This document shows positions 1 through 8,204 of a stretch of 64,000 bases of DNA, piece after piece. Position numbers and translations under genes: made by a program. The notes under the pieces were generated by a model. The model worked only from the letters and a program-made list of their open reading frames with translations, was not told the DNA's origin and ran no database searches. Within the stretch, counting starts at the first letter, position 1. Every line of letters begins with the position of its first letter. Origin of the DNA: an uncultured Chitinophagaceae bacterium (GTDB lineage: Bacteria; Bacteroidota; Bacteroidia; Chitinophagales; Chitinophagaceae). The stretch lies in NCBI GenBank assembly GCA_903895845.1, contig CAITVK010000114.1, positions 124,001 to 188,000 of the forward strand. Reading direction: 5' to 3'.

Positions 1-1448
1 CTTAGACAACGTTGTGCTTCGTACAAAGCTTGTTCGGTGGATAATCCACCCAAGACTTCTTCAAAGTTCTTAGCCCGCTCTTCCGCTGCCAACATTTCCT
101 GTTCCCTTTGCGGTGCAATGGTCTTGTACCAAACATGTAGTTTCTCAGCACCAATGATAGGGTGTTTGGCGGGTTTTTCATAATCAACTTCTTTCAGATA
201 ACCATCTATATATCTCGCTGCTTTCTTACCGTGCCCCACCGCAATAGTTACTGTTCTTTCGCTAGGCACCATATCGCCACCAGCAAAAACACCTTTATGA
301 CCAGTCATCATAGTGTGGTCAATCTCAACTGTACCATCATTTTTAAATTGGATTCCATCGAGCTTACGTACGAAGCTGGTGTCGGTATCTTGCCCTAATG
401 CCATAATTAAAGCATCTGCTTCCAAGGTTTCATATTTCCCTGTTGCAGTCAGTTTACCATTACGAATCTCCATTACTTCAATCGTAAAAGAATTTTCCTC
501 TACTGTCTTGATAGTTCGAAGCCAGTTAATCTTTACACCCTCTGTTAATGCTTCTTCTGCTTCAAAGTCATGGGCAGGCATGTTTTCCCTATCCCTTCTA
601 TAAATAATAAAAGCCTCTGCACCCAACCTCTTGGCTGTACGGGCAGCATCCATTGCTGTATTACCACCTCCGTAAATGGCTACTTTTCTTCCTAACTTAG
701 GTGCATTGCCTGTTTCTACATCACGCAGAAAACTTACAGCATCCATCATCTTCACAGCCGCTTGTCCGGGAATGTCTATTTTCTTGGCAAGTCCTGCACC
801 AATGGCAATAAAGACTGCATCGAACCCGCCATCAGCTTTTTCTTTGGCAATATCATCGACTTTATAGTTCAGTTTTACTTTAATGCCCATATCAACTATC
901 CGTTGGATTTCGGCATCAAGTATATGTCTAGGCAAACGATAAGCAGGGATACCAAAATGAAGCATACCTCCCAACATAGGACCAGCTTCATAAATCTCCA
1001 CTTCATGACCCGAACGTCTGAGATGATAGGCAGCCGACAAACCACTAGGGCCACCTCCTATTATCAAAACCTTTTTACCAGATCTATATTGATTGAACTT
1101 AATCTTCCAGTTGTTTTCCAATGCTGTATCTCCTAAATAACGCTCGATTGCGTGGATACTAACGGGGCTATCTGTTGCTGTTCTGTTGCAAGCAGACTCG
1201 CAGGGATGGTAGCAAACCCGACCATGCACGGCAGGAAGCGGGTTTTCCTCCACTAGTTTTTGCCAGGCTTCCTCATACCTTTCTTCTTGTGCCAAACCTA
1301 ACCAAGCCTGAATGTTTTCTCCCGCAGGACAAGCATTGTTGCAAGGAGGTAAAAAGTCCATATATACAGGACGTTGTGTGCGTAATGACCCAGTTCCTTT
1401 GGCATGTTGTTGCAAATCGACTGGTTTTGTCATATCCTTATTAGTCAT
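1..1448 (-). CDS. GltD-like NAD(P)H/FAD oxidoreductase with Fe-S clusters (partial)
   Basis: The gene reads leftward off the window edge. About 482 codons are visible from the ATG at 1448, and the C-terminus is missing. Five cysteines (C36, C40, C79, C83, C87) match the N-terminal pair of [4Fe-4S] clusters found in the small subunit of glutamate synthase and its relatives. A first dinucleotide fold (GGGPSG, about residue 131, FAD) and a second (GGGNTA, about residue 260, NAD(P)H) follow. At the cut end, GLSTEQALYEAQRCL is the usual lead into a C-terminal ferredoxin-like domain in longer members. The family moves electrons from NAD(P)H to a partner subunit. No partner is visible, so the reaction served (glutamate synthase or another oxidoreductase) is open. 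An in-frame ATG at 1433 is an alternative start. Confidence 0.85.
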   Translation of the reverse strand, partial: MTNKDMTKPVDLQQHAKGTGSLRTQRPVYMDFLPPCNNACPAGENIQAWLGLAQEERYEEAWQKLVEENPLPAVHGRVCYHPCESACNRTATDSPVSIHAIERYLGDTALENNWKIKFNQYRSGKKVLIIGGGPSGLSAAYHLRRSGHEVEIYEAGPMLGGMLHFGIPAYRLPRHILDAEIQRIVDMGIKVKLNYKVDDIAKEKADGGFDAVFIAIGAGLAKKIDIPGQAAVKMMDAVSFLRDVETGNAPKLGRKVAIYGGGNTAMDAARTAKRLGAEAFIIYRRDRENMPAHDFEAEEALTEGVKINWLRTIKTVEENSFTIEVMEIRNGKLTATGKYETLEADALIMALGQDTDTSFVRKLDGIQFKNDGTVEIDHTMMTGHKGVFAGGDMVPSERTVTIAVGHGKKAARYIDGYLKEVDYEKPAKHPIIGAEKLHVWYKTIAPQREQEMLAAEERAKNFEEVLGGLSTEQALYEAQRCL

Positions 1449-1659
1449 AAAAGCCTATTTAAGTAAATACTTTAAGAGGGGGTAAAAGTAGATAGCGACT
1501 CTATGGCAGAAGCTGACTTGCGTCATAGAATAGGAAGGTTGTTATCAGGTTTTAAGCGAAAACGATTGCAGGAAATTGAGGTAAGAATGGTTCAAATTAG
1601 TTTAAACAGATACTGATAATAGGTCTTACAGCATCGAATTTGGCGAGTTATAAAAATAA

Positions 1660-1699
1660 AAAAGAGGACAGAACTTAGAATTAAGTTCTGTCCTCTTTT
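1660..1699 (-). terminator. Intrinsic terminator of gcvH
   Basis: A perfect 18-bp inverted repeat (1660-1677 with 1682-1699) encloses a 4-nt loop. Read leftward, the stem is followed by a T-rich run, so it would end transcription of gcvH just downstream of its stop codon. The short gap to the left (1449-1659) shows no other gene. Confidence 0.85.
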
Positions 1700-1711
1700 A
1701 AGCATTTATAA

Positions 1712-2089
1712 TTAATGTACCAGATTGCCATAAGCGGCGGCATCCATCAACCCTTCGAAGTCTGCTGGATCAGATACTGTTAGTTTTACCATCCAACCAT
1801 CTCCATAAGGGTCTGAGTTTACTAGTTCTGGTTTCTTGTCAAGCAATGGATTTACTTCCAGAACAGTTCCTGCCAACGGCAAAAACAAATCACTTACTGT
1901 TTTTACTGCTTCTACGGTGCCAAAAATTTCTTCTGCTTTTAACTCCTTACCCACTGTGTTGATGTCTACAAACACAATATCACCTAGTTCTGATTGGGCG
2001 AAATCTGTAATGCCTACAGTAGCAATATTGCCTTCCAAACTAATCCACTCATGGTCTTTTGTGTAACGCAATTCTGATGGAAAATTCAT
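1712..2089 (-). CDS. gcvH: Glycine cleavage system H protein
   Basis: This 125-residue protein has the usual length of GcvH. It carries the lipoyl arm that shuttles the aminomethyl group between the P, T and L proteins of the glycine cleavage complex. The lipoylated lysine is K63 in the motif [11 protein letters not shown]. The N-terminal YTKDHEWI and the mid-region [16 protein letters not shown] are family signatures. The gene stands alone, with a strong terminator directly downstream; the P and T protein genes are not in the window. An upstream array of CACAAAG-like repeats separates it from the cyclophilin gene. Confidence 0.97.
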   Translation of the reverse strand: MNFPSELRYTKDHEWISLEGNIATVGITDFAQSELGDIVFVDINTVGKELKAEEIFGTVEAVKTVSDLFLPLAGTVLEVNPLLDKKPELVNSDPYGDGWMVKLTVSDPADFEGLMDAAAYGNLVH

Positions 2090-2125
2090 AACTTTTATTT
2101 TAAAAATGATTAATTAATTCTTTTT

Positions 2126-2240
2126 TACCACTAAGTACACCAAGAAAAGAAAAAAAAGATACACAAAGTTTATTATCAGTTGAGTCTATTTGTAATCCTT
2201 TGTGCCCCTTTGTGAAAACCCTTGTGTTCTTTGTGGTTAT
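2126..2240. repeat. Inverted CACAAAG-type intergenic repeat array
   Basis: The gap between gcvH and the cyclophilin gene holds copies of CACAAAG/CACCAAG-like words on one side (about 2126-2168). Their reverse complements, such as CTTTGTG and CTTTGTGGTTA, lie on the other side (about 2190-2240). Folded, the region would form a long imperfect hairpin. A sister copy lies at 21056-21140. No gene is visible here. Confidence 0.75.
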
Positions 2241-2251
2241 CTTACTATGTC

Positions 2252-2980
2252 TTAATTCAGCAGCCGCACCTTCATAATAATATTCATCATTGGTCTGTCG
2301 CCGGGTTTTGTTGGGATAGATGCAATACGGTCTATCACATCCAAACCACTTATTACTTCGCCAAAAACAGTATAATTCTGATCCAATTGTGGCGTTCCTC
2401 CTATTCTCTGATAAATTTCTTTCTGTGCTTTGGTATATCTGAACTTGGGATTAGAAAGCTTTATCTGGTCTCCCGTTCTTCTCAATGTTGCAGTATCCAC
2501 GCGTTTGCCTTGCACAATATAAAACTGACTATTACTACTTTGCTTGGTAGGATTGTTGTCTCTTGCGGCAGCCAACGCCCCTCTTTTGTGTATCAGATTA
2601 GGGTTAAACTCTGCCGGAATCATTGGCCCTGGTGCAGAACCCATCCCAAGTTTCACAGAATCTGGTGCATTCTTGCTAAGAGGATCTCCTCCTTGAATCA
2701 TAAATTCTTTTATGACCCTATGAAACAACAAACTGTCATAAAAACCAGATTTTGCCTTGGCAATAAAGTTATCTCTGTGCTGCGGCGTTGAATTGTATAG
2801 CTTGGCAACCATTACCCCAAAGTTGGTTGTAATTTCCACCAACTGTTCTTTAGAATTATCAAATGTAGATTTGTAGACCTTTGGTGTATCAACTGGTTTT
2901 ACAGTACTGTCTATACTTTTTGTTTGGGCAGATAACCCTAAGCAACCTAATAAAGCAATAGAAAAAAACATTCTTTTCAT
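2252..2980 (-). CDS. Peptidyl-prolyl cis-trans isomerase, cyclophilin type
   Basis: This 242-residue protein starts with a signal sequence (residues 1-19) that ends in LSAQ. LLGC at residues 10-13 could instead be a short lipobox, so it is either periplasmic or lipid-anchored. The cyclophilin domain spans about residues 46-240, with the signatures FHRVI (86-90) and FMIQGGDP, and the later regions NSQFYI and YTVFGEVISGLDVID. It would catalyse proline isomerisation in envelope proteins. An insertion of about 35 residues, containing RRTGDQIKLSNPKFR, sits between the central strands, as in other Bacteroidetes cyclophilins. It is transcribed alone from 2980. Confidence 0.93.
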   Translation of the reverse strand: MKRMFFSIALLGCLGLSAQTKSIDSTVKPVDTPKVYKSTFDNSKEQLVEITTNFGVMVAKLYNSTPQHRDNFIAKAKSGFYDSLLFHRVIKEFMIQGGDPLSKNAPDSVKLGMGSAPGPMIPAEFNPNLIHKRGALAAARDNNPTKQSSNSQFYIVQGKRVDTATLRRTGDQIKLSNPKFRYTKAQKEIYQRIGGTPQLDQNYTVFGEVISGLDVIDRIASIPTKPGDRPMMNIIMKVRLLN

Positions 2981-3036
2981 AATGAATAATCCTTCTTTTT
3001 TTGTTTTTTAATATAATTATCGAATTGTTTCCACCT

Positions 3037-3067
3037 CTTATAACTTACAACTTATCACTTACGACTC
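3037..3067. repeat. Heptamer array (CTTATAA type)
   Basis: There are four head-to-tail 7-bp units: CTTATAA, CTTACAA, CTTATCA and CTTACGA. The period is exactly 7 bp. The right end overlaps the stop codon of the neighbouring leftward gene, so repeat sequence supplies that gene's end. The same word family recurs in many other gaps of this window. Confidence 0.8.
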
Positions 3068-3410
3068 AAAACCCTTGTTGATCAAAATAAAGCAGAATAT
3101 GGTCTTTCAAAAAATTATCCTGCTCGTGCAATATCATGGTAGGCAGTTCTTTTAGTTGCTTAAAATGCGGCCACCCTTGTTCGTCGTGTCCTTCTTTAAG
3201 GTAATAGCCGCTAGAACCAAGGATGGTACAGATGGCAACGTGCATTAAATCCTGCTTTTGTTCCTTGGTAATTTTGTCGGCCAGAAAACCTGTTTCTTGC
3301 AATCCAATCAAAAACAAAATGGCTTCTGTGTCTGGCTTCTTGCCAAAGCGTTCAACCAGTTTTGCTTCCAGGTTCCACCAGCGTTGTTGTAAATCATCGG
3401 TCATCAACAT
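3066..3410 (-). CDS. Conserved hypothetical protein
   Basis: I do not recognise a named family. The 114-residue product is soluble, acidic and mostly helical by eye, with no signal peptide or membrane segment. It contains NLEAKLVERFGKKPD and KEQKQDLMHVAICTIL, and ends in ILLYFDQQGF. The internal methionine at residue 3 is an equally good start. Its stop codon lies in the edge of a heptamer repeat array. It lies upstream of the cyclophilin gene on the same strand, but a gap of about 85 bp with repeats makes an operon uncertain. Confidence 0.7.
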   Translation of the reverse strand: MLMTDDLQQRWWNLEAKLVERFGKKPDTEAILFLIGLQETGFLADKITKEQKQDLMHVAICTILGSSGYYLKEGHDEQGWPHFKQLKELPTMILHEQDNFLKDHILLYFDQQGF

Positions 3411-3521
3411 GCGACAAAGTTAATGGGATAGCTTTTAGTTGATTTATTAAATTATAAGAAGTACCTGAGTGACTAAATAAAATGGCTGAAAAGCATTCCC
3501 AACAACCATCAGGCTCTTTTT

Positions 3522-4157
3522 TTAAACCAACAAATACATGGCAACACACAATCCAATTGTTATTATTACAGCCAATGCCAATTTGTAGGTATTCCAATAG
3601 TGAAGTCGTTTTTGCAGCCTCGTATGATCCTCAATCATTCCTACCAACAATACTTCATCCCCTGCGAGGGACAATAAAGTGTTACTAACGGTTTGCGTTT
3701 TATTGAAAGTGAGAAGTTGCGCGCAATAAAGCAATGAAACAATGATTGTTTTCTTCAATCCGGCATTGTTATTTTGTTTTAAAATGGTGAGGTTGTACTG
3801 AGTCAACAATGCCATTATCTCATCATATAGCCCCTCTTCATTAATCCGGTAAGGGTCTAAAACCCTTGAAAAAGCAGCCAGTTCTTTAGCTTGTTCTGCA
3901 ATCATTTCGGCGGTAACAACAGGCTGTGTTTTAAAGTCTTTATAAAAATGTTTGTAGTGGTATTGTTGCCTCGTTTTACTATTTCCCAGTACATCGTACG
4001 CTGTTTTTATGGCTCTGAATTGTTCGGTAAATGCTTGATTATCCCCTGCAACATCCGGATGATATTGCATGGCAAGCTTCCGATAGGCTTTCTTTATCTC
4101 TTCTGCAGATGCATTTGGAGAAACCTTCAGGGTATTATAATAGTTCGACTCAATCAA
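3522..4157 (-). CDS. J-domain protein with C-terminal membrane anchor
   Basis: The 211-residue protein has an N-terminal J domain (about residues 5-66) with the HPD tripeptide at 33-35, which stimulates the ATPase of DnaK. It lacks the glycine-rich and zinc-finger regions of full DnaJ. A helical middle region of unknown role follows. The last 20 residues or so (KLALAVIITIGLCVAMYLLV) form one hydrophobic helix, so the J domain is probably tethered to the inner membrane facing the cytoplasm. The client is unknown. Confidence 0.85.
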   Translation of the reverse strand: MIESNYYNTLKVSPNASAEEIKKAYRKLAMQYHPDVAGDNQAFTEQFRAIKTAYDVLGNSKTRQQYHYKHFYKDFKTQPVVTAEMIAEQAKELAAFSRVLDPYRINEEGLYDEIMALLTQYNLTILKQNNNAGLKKTIIVSLLYCAQLLTFNKTQTVSNTLLSLAGDEVLLVGMIEDHTRLQKRLHYWNTYKLALAVIITIGLCVAMYLLV

Positions 4158-4218
4158 TAAGTGTTGTTTTATTCCATCGAAAATAAGAAGGGGCTTTCAT
4201 TAATTGCCAACTATTTCC

Positions 4219-4335
4219 CTTCTTACTCCTTATCCCTTTCCTCCCTTATGCCTTTTTTATGGCGTGTCCCGAGGCGGGTCGGGCTTTCCATTCCAATCCC
4301 TCACGCAGTATGCGAATACCCGAACAATGAATGGA
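4219..4335. repeat. Pyrimidine-rich heptamer-like array and GC-rich segment
   Basis: The gap between the J-domain gene and the RDD gene starts with CCTTAT-type words about 7-8 bp apart (4219-4253). A short GC-rich stretch with CGGGTCGGGCTTTCC and AATCCCTCACGC (about 4258-4335) follows. The base composition is unlike the flanking genes, and no coding frame is convincing. It resembles dispersed intergenic repeat material, but only this one copy is visible. Confidence 0.4.
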
Positions 4336-4347
4336 AAGACTTAAAGA

Positions 4348-4812
4348 TTAAGAAATATTGGTCTGTTCAAAGTCTTTAGTATCTATTATTATTGTTTTAG
4401 CCCATAAATCACCAAGTCTTTGATGCTTATCAGTATTCTTTATTGATATGATTGCTGGAATACCGTAAATCATAATATCAATTGGATCTAATAATCTTCT
4501 TTTAAGAGCCTGAGAAAATCCAATTACTTTTCTATCAACAGTAACTACTTTAAGATAAAGCGCCTGATGCCCTAATGTAGCACTATAAAATGTTTCAATA
4601 ACAACAAAATAAAGAAACCAAAAGATAAAAATTGGTAGTGTTAGAAGTCCATTTACTTCTTTACTGCCGTCTGGTGTATCATCGCCAAGTAGTTCAATGT
4701 ATAGATAAGTAATAATAGAAATAATTGTATAATCTATCAGAGTAGCAATAATTCTCTTTTTTAAATTTGTTTTATAAATTAAGTTCATTTTGTTTTTTTG
4801 TTTTTCTATCAC
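4348..4812 (-). CDS. RDD family membrane protein
   Basis: The 154-residue protein has the layout of RDD proteins. A charged N-terminus leads to a first membrane helix (about residues 20-43) containing the RIIATLIDY region, which gives the family its name. A second helix follows (about 57-80), then a cytosolic stretch with GHQALYLKVVTVD, and a final helix at about 113-125. The function of most RDD proteins is unknown; some have been linked to ion or sodium transport. It is a single gene whose start faces the 21-bp array at 5103-5270. Confidence 0.85.
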   Translation of the reverse strand: MIEKQKNKMNLIYKTNLKKRIIATLIDYTIISIITYLYIELLGDDTPDGSKEVNGLLTLPIFIFWFLYFVVIETFYSATLGHQALYLKVVTVDRKVIGFSQALKRRLLDPIDIMIYGIPAIISIKNTDKHQRLGDLWAKTIIIDTKDFEQTNIS

Positions 4813-5102
4813 TATTGTCAGACAACTAGTAATCTGGCTGTTAACTAATCAATTCCCTTCACAAATATATAATAGTAAAGCAAACGACTACTAGTATCCA
4901 TCCTTTATTGCTAATAATAAACCCGTTCCTTCCTTCATTATACAGCTATCTTTAGCGGATGTATATCGAATCGTTTGCTTGTAATCCCTTTTCAAAACCA
5001 ATCAATCCCATACTGTTATTGGGTTGTAGCGTTTGGGGCAATCGGTATTCCTTTCCTGTCTGTCGGCTTCTATTCTTTCCTTTTTGTAATTACTTCTTGT
5101 TT

Positions 5103-5270
5103 CTGTCACAGGTTACAGCATTTCTGTCACAGGTTACAGGTTTTCTGTCACGGGTTACCAAGTCTTTGTCACAGGTTACAAGGTTTCCGTCACAGGTTAC
5201 CAAAAGCTTGTCACCTGTTACCAACTTTCTGTCACAGGTTACAGAACATTGGGAACAGGTTACAGATAAA
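5103..5270. repeat. Array A: eight 21-bp units, GTCACAG/GTTACAG type
   Basis: Eight consecutive 21-bp units start at 5103, 5124, 5145, 5166, 5187, 5208, 5229 and 5250. Each unit is three heptamers: GTCACAG, then GTTACAG, then a variable 7-bp spacer such as CATTTCT. The GTNAC cores are self-complementary. The array lies in the divergent gap between the RDD gene and the 221-residue gene at 5356. Two overlapping reading frames stay open through it only because 21 is a multiple of three, so I do not call them genes. The rest of the gap (4813-5102) shows nothing else. Confidence 0.9.
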
Positions 5271-5355
5271 AAAAGTAATTACAAATTAATTATTCCAAAT
5301 ACCAAATTGCCCTTACTGAACATCTATTCTTTCACATCAATAAACAAAATGTATT

Positions 5356-6021
5356 ATGCCTAATAGACACGTGTTTCCCAGAGAAATAAGCCTTTTTAAT
5401 GACTATACAATCAAGTGTTTGGCTTATTTGATTAAGTTTCAGGCAAGACTACAAGTATCGGATGATGACCTAAATGCATTGATTGTGTTGATGGATAAAT
5501 GGACTGCCAACTGGATATTGTATCTGGATATTGATTCGCAAACTACGACGGTAAACAAAGAAAAAGACAAGCTAAGAAAGCAGCTAGAAGTTGCTTTCAG
5601 GGGTATCTATGCCGATATTCCTGCTTCGAAGTTATTGGTGGCCGATAAAAGTACCTTCAACATCAAAGGGCAATCAACCCAAAAAGGCAGTAAGATAAAA
5701 CTGGTTAATTATGCGCCAGCAATTTCATTGGAAACCAACATACATCTAAGCCATATCCTTCGTTTTAATGACCCTTCCCGACCAAAAAGTAACGATATGC
5801 CAGAGGGGCATAACATTTTTCTGGAGCGTTTTGTAGGGGAACCCAATATGAACGATGCCGATATTCCTTTTGCAAATGGCTTGAAAGTGACGCATCAATT
5901 ATATCAAATCATTTTTATAGACCGCAACGTTGGAAAGACCTGTTACTATCGTTGTTACTACGAAAATACATCAGGAGAAAGAGGCATCCAAAGCGTGATA
6001 ATTGATGTGGTGGTAAGCTAG
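5356..6021 (+). CDS. Conserved hypothetical protein, likely Bacteroidetes-specific
   Basis: The 221-residue product has no signal peptide or membrane segment. The N-terminal half (about 1-95) is helical, with repeated hydrophobic positions such as FNDYTIKCLAYLIKFQARL. The C-terminal half (about 110-221) looks like beta strands ending in ERGIQSVIIDVVVS, reminiscent of a fibronectin-like or immunoglobulin-like sandwich. I recall similar helical-plus-sandwich proteins of unknown function in Bacteroidetes, but cannot name the family. It starts 86 bp after the last unit of array A. Confidence 0.75.
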   Translation: MPNRHVFPREISLFNDYTIKCLAYLIKFQARLQVSDDDLNALIVLMDKWTANWILYLDIDSQTTTVNKEKDKLRKQLEVAFRGIYADIPASKLLVADKSTFNIKGQSTQKGSKIKLVNYAPAISLETNIHLSHILRFNDPSRPKSNDMPEGHNIFLERFVGEPNMNDADIPFANGLKVTHQLYQIIFIDRNVGKTCYYRCYYENTSGERGIQSVIIDVVVS

Positions 6022-6022
6022 G

Positions 6023-6108
6023 AAGTTAGATATGAGTTATGAATTATGAGTTATAAGTGCAAGCAGCTAAATTGAAAAACCTATAACTTATAACTCACAA
6101 CTTATAAC
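6023..6108. repeat. Inverted pair of heptamer arrays
   Basis: The left block (6023-6057) repeats AAGTTAG/TTATGAG/TTATAAG-like words every 7 bp. The right block (about 6080-6108) has the complementary words AACTTAT and AACTCAC, also every 7 bp. A spacer of about 22 bp separates them, so the pair can fold into a long imperfect hairpin. It lies between the stop of the 221-residue gene and the start of the pseudouridine synthase gene. Confidence 0.8.
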
Positions 6109-6158
6109 TATACTATTATATTTGTACTACCTGTTGCAAAACAGCAAAGCAAAATAAT

Positions 6159-7391
6159 ATGGCTAAACACACATTTGACAAGTTTATAAACAAAGAGGTC
6201 TCTGGGGCAAAGAAGAAAGAAATGCTCAAAGTAGAGAAGCGAAATGCCAAGAAAGCGGCACAAGCACAAGGAGAGAAAATACGCAGGGAGAAGTGGGAAA
6301 AACAACATGGAATTACGCCTACACCTGCTCCCAAAGCGGAAAGACCAGTAAGACCAACCCGCAAAACAGATGCGCCTCCCGCAGAAAATAAACCGCGCTT
6401 TGGTAAACGCCCCATCAACAGAAAGCCGTTGGAAGAAGGGAAAACTAATCCTTCTACAACTACAGCACCCCTCCCAAAAGAAGGTTCAAAAAAGACGGAA
6501 GAAGCGCCCAAAAAGTTCTCTAAGAAGTATGTAACCAGCAATAGCGATAAATATTTTAAAGGCGATCAGGTGCTGAATGCAACAGACCCAAAAGCCCACA
6601 AAAAGAAACAAGGCGAGGAAGATGATGAAGAAATGCCTTTGAACAAATTTGTGGCACATGCGGGCGTTTGTGGCAGAAGAGAAGCAGCACAAATGGTAAA
6701 AGATGGATTGGTTACCGTAAATGGAGACATAGTTTATGAGCCGGGCTATAAAGTTGTAAAGACGGATGAAGTGCAACTGAAAGGTCAGAAGTTGTTTTTG
6801 AAAAAGAATCTGGTCTATATATTATTAAATAAACCAAAAGACTATATCACCACTTCCAACGACCCCGAAGGAAGGAAAACGGTGATGGATCTGATGAAAG
6901 ATGCTACCAAAGAAAGGATTTATCCGGTTGGAAGATTGGATAGAAACACTACAGGCGTTTTGCTGCTGACCAATGACGGCGAACTGGCACAAAAGTTAAC
7001 GCATCCGGGTTATCAGATCAAAAAAGTGTACTCTGTAAAGCTAGATAAGCCATTGACTAAAAAAGATTTTGAAAGCATTCTTTCGGGTCTTACGCTAGAA
7101 GATGGTAGTGTGCAGGTAGATATGCTGGCTTATGCCGATTCTAAAGATAAAACACAACTAGGAATAGAGATTCATAGCGGACGCAACCGTATTGTGCGTA
7201 GGATATTCGAGCATTTGGGCTATGAAGTAAAGACTTTGGACCGCGTAATGTTTGCGAATCTTACCAAAAAGAACGTAGAAAGGGGTACCTGGCGTTTCTT
7301 ACAAGCCAATGAAGTACGCTTGTTGAAACACATGAACCAAAGCTTTTTGAAGAAGACAAAAACCATAGAAATACCCGACTTAGACGCATAA
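6159..7391 (+). CDS. RsuA/RluB-family pseudouridine synthase with long basic N-terminus
   Basis: The protein has 410 residues, against 230-290 for typical members. The extra part is a Lys/Arg/Pro-rich N-terminal extension (residues 1 to about 158), probably disordered and RNA-binding. An S4 RNA-binding domain follows (about 159-205, LNKFVAHAGVCGRREAAQMV). The catalytic domain then runs from YILLNKPKDYITT onward. The catalytic aspartate is D261 in GRLDRNTTG, and the family end motif GRNRIVRRIFEHLGY is present. The enzyme isomerises a uridine, probably in 23S rRNA (RluB-like). Its stop codon overlaps the ATG of the next gene, indicating translational coupling. Confidence 0.9.
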   Translation: MAKHTFDKFINKEVSGAKKKEMLKVEKRNAKKAAQAQGEKIRREKWEKQHGITPTPAPKAERPVRPTRKTDAPPAENKPRFGKRPINRKPLEEGKTNPSTTTAPLPKEGSKKTEEAPKKFSKKYVTSNSDKYFKGDQVLNATDPKAHKKKQGEEDDEEMPLNKFVAHAGVCGRREAAQMVKDGLVTVNGDIVYEPGYKVVKTDEVQLKGQKLFLKKNLVYILLNKPKDYITTSNDPEGRKTVMDLMKDATKERIYPVGRLDRNTTGVLLLTNDGELAQKLTHPGYQIKKVYSVKLDKPLTKKDFESILSGLTLEDGSVQVDMLAYADSKDKTQLGIEIHSGRNRIVRRIFEHLGYEVKTLDRVMFANLTKKNVERGTWRFLQANEVRLLKHMNQSFLKKTKTIEIPDLDA

Positions 7392-8113
7392 TGAGCCTTA
7401 TGAAACTGGATGTTTTAGTAGAAAATGAATGGTTTATAGCCATCAACAAGCCTTCGGGCATGCTTTCTATTCCCGATAGGATGCAAAGTGAAGTTTCGTT
7501 AAAAGATATTTTGATTGAAAGATATGGTAGCATCTATACCGTTCATCGGTTGGATAAAGACACGAGTGGTATCATTGTTTTTGCAAAAGATGAAGTCACA
7601 CACAAACAACTTTCCCAACTATTTGAAGGTCGCGAAGTGCAGAAATTCTATGTAGGATTGGTAAATGGAAAGCTGTTTAATCCCAAAGGAAGCATTGACG
7701 CCGCCATTATGGAACATCCTGCAAAGAATGGAACGATGGTAATACACGCCAAAGGAAAACCTTCGCTGACAGACTATGAAGTGCTGGAAGACTTTGGCAT
7801 TTACTCTTGGGTACAATTTCAGATTCATACAGGTAGAACACATCAGATACGGGTGCATACCAAATATCTGGGGAATAGTATTGCTTGCGATAGTTTGTAT
7901 GGTGATGGGAAACCTGTATTGATTTCTTCATTAAAAAAGAAATTTAACCTGGCTAAAAAAGAAGAAGAGGAGCGGCCTATACTAGCAAGGCTTGGGCTAC
8001 ATTCTTATCGGTTGCAGTTTACGTTGAATGGAGAAGACTTTACGATTGAAGCAGAACCACCCAAAGATTTGCGTGCATTGTTGCAACAACTAAGAAAGTG
8101 GAAAGGAAAATAG
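7391..8113 (+). CDS. RluA-family pseudouridine synthase
   Basis: The 240-residue protein is a compact RluA-type enzyme without an S4 domain. The catalytic aspartate is D55 in VHRLDKDTSG. The RTHQIRVH region that contacts RNA follows at about residue 150. The start ATG shares its A with the stop codon of the upstream RsuA/RluB-family gene, so two uridine-modifying enzymes are made from one message. The exact target (tRNA or 23S rRNA) cannot be read from the sequence. A strong terminator follows 24 bp after the stop. Confidence 0.92.
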   Translation: MSLMKLDVLVENEWFIAINKPSGMLSIPDRMQSEVSLKDILIERYGSIYTVHRLDKDTSGIIVFAKDEVTHKQLSQLFEGREVQKFYVGLVNGKLFNPKGSIDAAIMEHPAKNGTMVIHAKGKPSLTDYEVLEDFGIYSWVQFQIHTGRTHQIRVHTKYLGNSIACDSLYGDGKPVLISSLKKKFNLAKKEEEERPILARLGLHSYRLQFTLNGEDFTIEAEPPKDLRALLQQLRKWKGK

Positions 8114-8137
8114 AATAACTAACAGAGATTTAAATAG

Positions 8138-8172
8138 AAATCCCCGTAAAGCATAATACTTTACGGGGATTT
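8138..8172 (+). terminator. Terminator of the pseudouridine synthase operon
   Basis: A perfect 14-bp stem (AAATCCCCGTAAAG with its complement) has a 7-nt loop and is followed by a T run. The A run on its left side means it could also act on leftward transcripts, but the leftward carB gene ends further right at 8205. Confidence 0.88.
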
Positions 8173-8180
8173 TTTACTAT

Positions 8181-8201
8181 GACTTAAGTCTTACGACTAA
8201 A
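8181..8201. repeat. Short heptamer array
   Basis: Three 7-bp words (GACTTAA, GTCTTAC, GACTAAA) lie between the terminator and the stop codon of carB. They belong to the same word family as the arrays at 3037, 18341 and 20153. Confidence 0.6.
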
Positions 8202-8204
8202 TAT

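Noticed and set aside
162-1444. Several rightward frames over the first 1.4 kb
   Set aside because: They are shadows of the leftward GltD-like gene, whose motifs are continuous on the other strand.
2222-2791. 189-residue rightward frame
   Set aside because: It is antisense to the cyclophilin gene and has no recognisable domain.
4959-5363. 134- and 104-residue frames across array A
   Set aside because: They stay open only because the period is a multiple of three. Both give low-complexity heptads (for example FLSQVT), have no family match and overlap each other.
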